Of a stretch of DNA of 64,000 nucleotides, positions 60,272 through 64,000 are shown one piece after another (the stretch's first letter is position 1; each line of letters starts with the position of its first letter). Source of the stretch: an uncultured Lachnospiraceae bacterium (GTDB taxonomy: Bacteria > Bacillota > Clostridia > Lachnospirales > Lachnospiraceae); contig CAJTPU010000017.1 of assembly GCA_910578335.1 (NCBI GenBank), positions 8,958 to 72,957 on the forward strand, read 5' to 3'. The notes below the pieces were generated by a model. It was not told the origin of the DNA. It was given only the letters and a program-made list of their open reading frames with translations, and did not search any database. The position numbers and the translations under genes were made by a program.

Positions 60272-61114
60272 ATGCGAACAATTTATGTAGGTGAGATAAC
60301 AAAAAACATTAAGGAAATGTGCATAGAAGCGAACTATTTTCTTTCACAAGATATGGATGCTGCAATGAAACATGCAGTTTCAATTGAAAAAGCGCCATTG
60401 GGACGCCAAATCCTCTCCCAACTGCAGGAAAACTTGCAAATTGCCGGTAAGGATATGATTCCAATTTGCCAGGATACCGGAATGGCAGTGGTTTTCCTTG
60501 AGATAGGGCAAGAGGTTCATCTTGAAGGCGGATTGCTGGAGGATGCGGTAAATGAAGGGGTACGGCAAGGCTATACGGAGGGATATCTGCGGAAGTCTGT
60601 GGTAAAGGACCCCTTGGAAAGAGAGAACACGAAGGATAATACACCTGCAGTGATTCATTATGAAATTGTGAAGGGAGATACGCTTACAATAACCGTTGCC
60701 CCGAAGGGATTTGGTAGTGAGAATATGAGCCGGATATTTATGTTAAAGCCGGCGGACGGCATAGAGGGTGTGAAACAGGCAATTCTTACGGCTGTGAAAG
60801 ATGCGGGACCGAATGCCTGTCCGCCTATGGTAGTAGGCGTAGGAATCGGAGGAACCTTTGAAAAGTGCGCATTGATGGCAAAAAAGGCGCTGACAAGAAA
60901 GACCGGCAGCCACGCTGAAACGCCTTATGTAAAAGCGATGGAAGAAGAGCTGCTCCAAAAAATAAATGGTCTTGGAATAGGACCGGGCGGATTGGGCGGC
61001 ACGGTAACCGCCTTGGCGGTTCATATAGAGACATATCCTACTCACATAGCAGGACTGCCGGTGGCGGTTAATATATGTTGTCATGTAAACAGGCATGTGA
61101 CAAGAGTTTTGTAA
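60272..61114 (+). CDS. Fumarate hydratase, alpha subunit (Fe-S class I)
   Basis: 280 residues; TTAAGGGTATCAT upstream. Motifs: PICQDTGMAVVFLEIG with an Fe-S Cys, VVKDPLERENTKDNTPAVIH, then IFMLKPADGIEGVKQAIL, GPNACPPMVVGVGIGGTFEK and IGPGGLGGTVTALAVHIET. It corresponds to the N-terminal half of class I fumarases and to TtdA of tartrate dehydratase. It forms a heterodimer with the next gene and interconverts fumarate and malate; the related tartrate activity cannot be excluded. Confidence 0.88.
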   Translation: MRTIYVGEITKNIKEMCIEANYFLSQDMDAAMKHAVSIEKAPLGRQILSQLQENLQIAGKDMIPICQDTGMAVVFLEIGQEVHLEGGLLEDAVNEGVRQGYTEGYLRKSVVKDPLERENTKDNTPAVIHYEIVKGDTLTITVAPKGFGSENMSRIFMLKPADGIEGVKQAILTAVKDAGPNACPPMVVGVGIGGTFEKCALMAKKALTRKTGSHAETPYVKAMEEELLQKINGLGIGPGGLGGTVTALAVHIETYPTHIAGLPVAVNICCHVNRHVTRVL

Positions 61115-61135
61115 AAAGAAAGGCAAAATATAACG

Positions 61136-61696
61136 ATGGATAAACATATACATACGCCAATGACAGAAAAGAAGGCAAGAGAGTTGAGAGCCGGCGATTA
61201 TGTTTACATTACCGGAACGATATATACTGCGAGAGATGCAGCGCACAAGAGAATGCAGGAAACTCTTGCCGCAGGAGAGAGGCTGCCGATAGATGTAAGA
61301 GATGCCATTATCTATTACATGGGACCTTCACCTGCGAGGGAGGGGAGACCTATTGGCTCGGCGGGACCGACAACTGCAAGCAGAATGGATAAATATGCTC
61401 CAAAACTGCTAAGTCTTGGGCTGCGGGGAATGATAGGAAAAGGAAAGCGTTCTTCTGAAGTGCTGGAGGCAATTTGTGCAAATGGGGCGGTTTATTTTGC
61501 AGCAGTAGGAGGTGCCGGAGCACTTTTATCAAAATCAATTGTAGCTTCAGAGCTGGTCGCCTATGAAGATTTGGGAACCGAAGCAATACGCAGGCTGGAG
61601 GTTGTAGATTTTCCGGTGATTGTGGTAGCAGACACAGAAGGAAATAATCTATACGAGACGGCTATAAAAGAGTATGCTTCTCAAACTACAGTCTAA
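61136..61696 (+). CDS. Fumarate hydratase, beta subunit
   Basis: 186 residues. Motifs: KKARELRAGDYVYITGTIYT, RDAAHKRMQETLAAGERLPI, then YYMGPSPAREGRPIGSAGPT with GPTTASRMDKYAPKLLSLGL, and FAAVGGAGALLSKSIVASEL. It supplies the C-terminal half of the class I fumarase and completes the enzyme with the alpha subunit 22 bases upstream. Confidence 0.9.
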   Translation: MDKHIHTPMTEKKARELRAGDYVYITGTIYTARDAAHKRMQETLAAGERLPIDVRDAIIYYMGPSPAREGRPIGSAGPTTASRMDKYAPKLLSLGLRGMIGKGKRSSEVLEAICANGAVYFAAVGGAGALLSKSIVASELVAYEDLGTEAIRRLEVVDFPVIVVADTEGNNLYETAIKEYASQTTV

Positions 61697-61834
61697 GAAA
61701 ACTTTTAAACTTCAAAGCGATTGTGAATACCGGGCAGTATGGAGGAAAGCTGAAAGAAAAGTCTTTCAAATTGTTTTGGCTTGCAAAGTGTATGCGGGGT
61801 ATAAGGTTGAAAGAAAAATTTTCAACCTTAATTT

Positions 61835-61878
61835 GAGGGTCATATGAACATGCAAGCCGTTATTTGACCCATGGAGGC
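61835..61878 (+). repeat. RBS-proximal hairpin element, copy 2
   Basis: GAGGGTCATATGAACATGCA matches copy 1 at 19 of 20 bases. GGGTCA pairs with TGACCC, and the inner stem is weaker than copy 1. It ends CCATGGAGGC, which includes the plsC ribosome site. Just upstream, GGTTGAAAG and TTTCAACC (61805-61828) form another hairpin. Confidence 0.65.
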
Positions 61879-61882
61879 AAAA

Positions 61883-62602
61883 ATGAGAAGAATTGTTTTA
61901 ATGGTTTTGCGTTTGTTTTATGTTGCACCATATTATGTCTATCGTATTTGGAAATATGGAAGAAGCAGCCAGGATTCTTATGAAGAAGCATTTGCGTACA
62001 TTAAAAAAGCAACCAAAAGAGCCAACCATGCCGGCAGGGTTATAATAGAATCTCATGGAACGGAAAACCTCCCAAAAGAAGACGGCTATATTCTTTTTTC
62101 GAATCATCAGGGGCTTTTTGACGGCTTGGTATTCTTGGAATCCTCACCCAGACCGTTTACGTACATTACAAAAAAAGAAGCCCGAAATGTATTTTTACTG
62201 AAGCAAGTAGGAGATGCACTTGGTGTTATTGCAATAGACAGAGAGGATATCCGGCAGTCCATGCAGGTTATCAATCAGGTTGCGGAAGAAGTGAAAAACG
62301 GTAAGAACTTTTTGATTTTTCCGGAGGGAACCAGAAGCAGGATGGGAAATCAACTGCTGGAATTTAAAGGCGGCAGCTTCAAAAGCGCAACAAAGGCAAG
62401 GTGTCCGATTGTTCCCTGCGCATTGATTGATTCTTTTATTCCTTTTGACGAAAAGTCTATCAGAAAAGTAACCGTCAAGCTTACTTATCTGCCGCCAATG
62501 TATTATGAAGAGTATAAAGGAATGAAAACACATGAAATTGCAGAAGAGGTAAAGCGGCGGATTGAAGCGGAAATTGCCAGACAGCTTGCGGAAGCAAAAT
62601 AG
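61883..62602 (+). CDS. plsC: 1-acyl-sn-glycerol-3-phosphate acyltransferase
   Basis: 239 residues from ATG at 61883 (GGAGG five bases upstream, inside the repeat element). An N-terminal hydrophobic segment precedes the acyltransferase: block I is LFSNHQGLFDGLVFL (HX4D), block II is FTYITKKEARNVFL, block III is FLIFPEGTRSRMGNQLLEFK, and block IV is KARCPIVPCALIDSF. It acylates lysophosphatidic acid to phosphatidic acid. Its leader carries the hairpin element described at 61835. Confidence 0.9.
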   Translation: MRRIVLMVLRLFYVAPYYVYRIWKYGRSSQDSYEEAFAYIKKATKRANHAGRVIIESHGTENLPKEDGYILFSNHQGLFDGLVFLESSPRPFTYITKKEARNVFLLKQVGDALGVIAIDREDIRQSMQVINQVAEEVKNGKNFLIFPEGTRSRMGNQLLEFKGGSFKSATKARCPIVPCALIDSFIPFDEKSIRKVTVKLTYLPPMYYEEYKGMKTHEIAEEVKRRIEAEIARQLAEAK

Positions 62603-62646
62603 AACCTAAATGAACCTTACGGTCAATTTAGGATAAGTTTTAGAAT

Positions 62647-62690
62647 GAAATTCGACAAGAGGTTATAAACCTCTGCCGAATTTCTTTTTT
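62647..62690 (+). terminator. Strong terminator after plsC
   Basis: GAAATTCG/CGAATTTC and AGAGGTT/AACCTCT stems, then a six-T run. Confidence 0.92.
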
Positions 62691-62714
62691 ATTGGAATAG
62701 CAGAGAAAAAGGAG

Positions 62715-62754
62715 AGCGTGCAGAGTGTAGAAACTCTGACACGCTTATTTTTTT
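62715..62754 (+). terminator. Second terminator before the accessory region
   Basis: AGCGTG/CACGCT with inner AGAGT/ACTCT, then a T-rich tail. Two terminators in a row mark the end of chromosomal-type genes and the possible edge of the inserted element. Confidence 0.8.
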
Positions 62755-62781
62755 ACCATTAAGCAGAAAGGAGCGGGGACA

Positions 62782-62973
62782 GTGGCAAGGAAGTATAAAA
62801 GATTACGCTATGAGGACAGACGGACAATAGAAAAGATGCTTAAGGCTGGCGACAGCGTAGTAATGATTGCAGGAGCGCTGGGAGTGCATAGAGATACGAT
62901 TTACAAGGAACTTAACCGCAGCGGCACAGACCAGCACACATATACAGCAGACGTAGCGCAGGCGACACTTTAA
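62782..62973 (+). CDS. Small helix-turn-helix protein (IS30-type HTH_38)
   Basis: 63 residues from GTG at 62782 (AAAGGAGCGGGGACA upstream). YKRLRYEDRRTIEKMLKAGD then ALGVHRDTIYKELNRSG resembles the N-terminal HTH of IS30 transposases, but no DDE domain follows, so it is more likely a phage or element regulator. It opens a run of closely spaced small genes. Confidence 0.78.
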   Translation: MARKYKRLRYEDRRTIEKMLKAGDSVVMIAGALGVHRDTIYKELNRSGTDQHTYTADVAQATL

Positions 62974-62985
62974 ACCCAGAGGGGC

Positions 62986-63004
62986 AACGAAAGAGAGGTA
63001 AACA
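62986..63004 (+). repeat. 19-bp shared translation leader, copy 1
   Basis: AACGAAAGAGAGGTAAACA, with the ribosome site GAGAGG, ends 2 bases before the ATG of the next gene. An identical copy at 63406-63424 precedes the following gene. Confidence 0.85.
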
Positions 63005-63006
63005 GT

Positions 63007-63405
63007 ATGGCAGCAGTAATGATGCAGGCACACGGCACAGAAACAATGATAGTAAAGGACGGCAATAAGTATAGCGCAGATTTCAGATATAAGAATGTTG
63101 ATTATGAGCAGGACGAGTATAACGGCAGATGCTATTTTCTTGATACGTCAAGAAGTTTTACCAGCCAAGTAGCCAGAGAGGGCGGCTTAGTGCGCAGGAG
63201 AATAAGCAGGGCTGCATATGAAGAGGCAAAGGCAGCAGCTATTAAGGTAGTTGAGCAGGCAGCAGCACTGGCAGAGGCGGCAAAAGGGACGCAGGAAGAA
63301 TGGGAAAAGGCGCTTGGCGAGTACCACGCAGACGGCATGGACTGGGCAGACAATTACTATAGCGACGGTACGACAGATAAGAGCTGTTACGGCTATTCAG
63401 ATTGA
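63007..63405 (+). CDS. Hypothetical protein of accessory element
   Basis: 132 residues. Starts MAAVMMQAHGTETMIVKDGN, with a central Ala-rich helix (EEAKAAAIKVVEQAAALAEA) and a Tyr/Asp-rich tail (HADGMDWADNYYSDGTTDKS). Not recognised. The 19-bp leader is shared with the next gene, which suggests common recent origin of their translation signals. Confidence 0.65.
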   Translation: MAAVMMQAHGTETMIVKDGNKYSADFRYKNVDYEQDEYNGRCYFLDTSRSFTSQVAREGGLVRRRISRAAYEEAKAAAIKVVEQAAALAEAAKGTQEEWEKALGEYHADGMDWADNYYSDGTTDKSCYGYSD

Positions 63406-63424
63406 AACGAAAGAGAGGTAAACA
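63406..63424 (+). repeat. 19-bp shared translation leader, copy 2
   Basis: Identical to 62986-63004. It ends 2 bases before ATG at 63427. Confidence 0.85.
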
Positions 63425-63426
63425 CA

Positions 63427-64000
63427 ATGGCACGCACAAAGGTAGTACCGACAGAGGGATTATTAAGCGATTTGGAGTATACCAGCGTAATAGTAAGCTA
63501 CTCAAACGGGATAGACAGCACGGGGGCGCTGTACTGGGCGGTTAAGAATTTCCCTAAAGAAAAGATATATCTGCTTTATTGTGACACTGGCTGCGAGTAC
63601 CCAGAAAATATAGCGCTGTTTTACAAGGTGGCGGCGTTCATGAGAGTTAAGCCCGTTCTGTTATCGGATACCAGAGGCTTTTTAGGGCTGCTGCTGAATG
63701 AGCGGCTTAAGTTTCCAGATATGAAAAATAGATGGTGTACGGCTTATCTGAAAACGGCGGTAACTGACAAATGGATACGGCAGCATAGGCAGCAGTTAGG
63801 CGCAAAGTGCTTATTTGTATCTGGGGAGCGCAGGGACGAAAGCACGGGGCGGGCAAAGCTGCCAGAACTGGAATATCACAGCACGACGCTTAAGACAAAG
63901 CGGGTAGCAGATTTTACGTGCCATTGGTACAGACCTTGCCTAGATTATGAAAAAGGCAAAATGTTTGAGCAGGGCAGGGAGCTTAAGCTAGAGCCGCACC
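63427..64000 (+). CDS. PAPS-reductase-like PP-loop protein, 5' part
   Basis: 191 residues are visible and the frame is open at the window edge. A PP-loop SYSNGIDSTGALYWAV near residue 25 replaces the usual SGGxDS, then YCDTGCEYPENI, MKNRWCTAYLKTAV and FVSGERRDESTGRAKLPE. These match phage- and element-borne PAPS-reductase-like or DndC-like enzymes. Roles include sulfur transfer in nucleic-acid modification, but the substrate is unknown. Confidence 0.82.
   Translation, partial: MARTKVVPTEGLLSDLEYTSVIVSYSNGIDSTGALYWAVKNFPKEKIYLLYCDTGCEYPENIALFYKVAAFMRVKPVLLSDTRGFLGLLLNERLKFPDMKNRWCTAYLKTAVTDKWIRQHRQQLGAKCLFVSGERRDESTGRAKLPELEYHSTTLKTKRVADFTCHWYRPCLDYEKGKMFEQGRELKLEPH

Noticed and set aside
61961..62600. 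Frameshift in plsC
   Set aside because: The reading frame is continuous and all four acyltransferase blocks are in order.
62782..62973. IS30 transposase or its fragment
   Set aside because: Only the HTH is present, with its own start, ribosome site and stop, and no DDE remains or terminal repeats follow. A regulator is more likely.

Overview
The window looks like chromosomal DNA of a motile Gram-positive gut Clostridia, most likely Lachnospiraceae. The grounds are moderate GC content, strong AGGAGG ribosome sites, frequent GTG/TTG starts, tRNAs without encoded CCA, bofA/YaaL and Fe-S fumarase subunits, a flagellin beside a large flagellin-associated protein, and families typical of that group (DUF4358-MBOAT-DHHW, DUF2975, DUF4173, DUF6382, DUF5702). 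The species is not determined. The last about 1.3 kb differ in style and look like the left part of an integrated phage or mobile element.

Layout. 1-5.1 kb: the 3' end of ptsI, then membrane, zinc-ribbon and TPM-domain proteins. 5.1-8.4 kb: a NiaR-type repressor, a two-gene ABC exporter and a divergent LytTR/DUF3021 pair. 8.4-10.5 kb: tRNA-Pro, a stand-alone reverse transcriptase with a highly structured 5' region, and an unknown gene. 10.7-16.6 kb: an RlmI-like methyltransferase, two lipoproteins, a small ribbon-helix-helix protein, an SGNH hydrolase, and several hairpin repeats. 16.6-18.3 kb: a metal-exporter-like permease with a large palindromic operator, a Fur-family regulator and tRNA-Lys. 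18.5-28.3 kb: XRE regulators, a PH/SHOCT-type protein, TatD, a GGDEF sensor, a DUF2975/XRE/DUF4173 operon and an ABC-F protein. 28.5-31.7 kb: a DUF4358/MBOAT/DHHW O-acylation cassette. 31.8-43.1 kb: flotillin, a HAD phosphatase, KsgA, a lipoprotein and zinc-ribbon protein sharing one domain, a degenerate AAA-like protein and GlgB. 43.2-48.4 kb: flagellin, FliS and a large flagellar-associated protein, then YaaL and BofA. 48.4-57.9 kb: a complete-looking tad (Flp pilus) operon. 58-62.6 kb: rhomboid, flavodoxin/SCP2, HIT, two-subunit fumarase and PlsC. 62.7-64 kb: start of an accessory element.

Two loci deserve most attention. First, at 55134-55323 inside the tad operon, two perfect 31-bp inverted repeats flank 128 bp that lie within the open reading frame of a TadE-like pseudopilin. 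Reversing the segment on paper gives a stop codon, so it has the form of an invertible on/off switch. Second, the reverse transcriptase at 8578-9804 is preceded by about 150 nt closed by a long terminal stem and containing nested hairpins. This matches the single-gene-plus-ncRNA layout of some defence reverse transcriptases and retrons. Both are inferences from sequence alone.

Regulatory structure is rich. There are near-consensus promoters ahead of the methyltransferase (10642), metal exporter (16650), DUF2975 operon (23770), lipoprotein pair (35698), AAA-like gene (38481), tad operon (48437) and rhomboid (57961). Candidate operators lie ahead of niaR, the metal exporter and the XRE/PH-domain pair. 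Two families of dispersed hairpin elements are also present.
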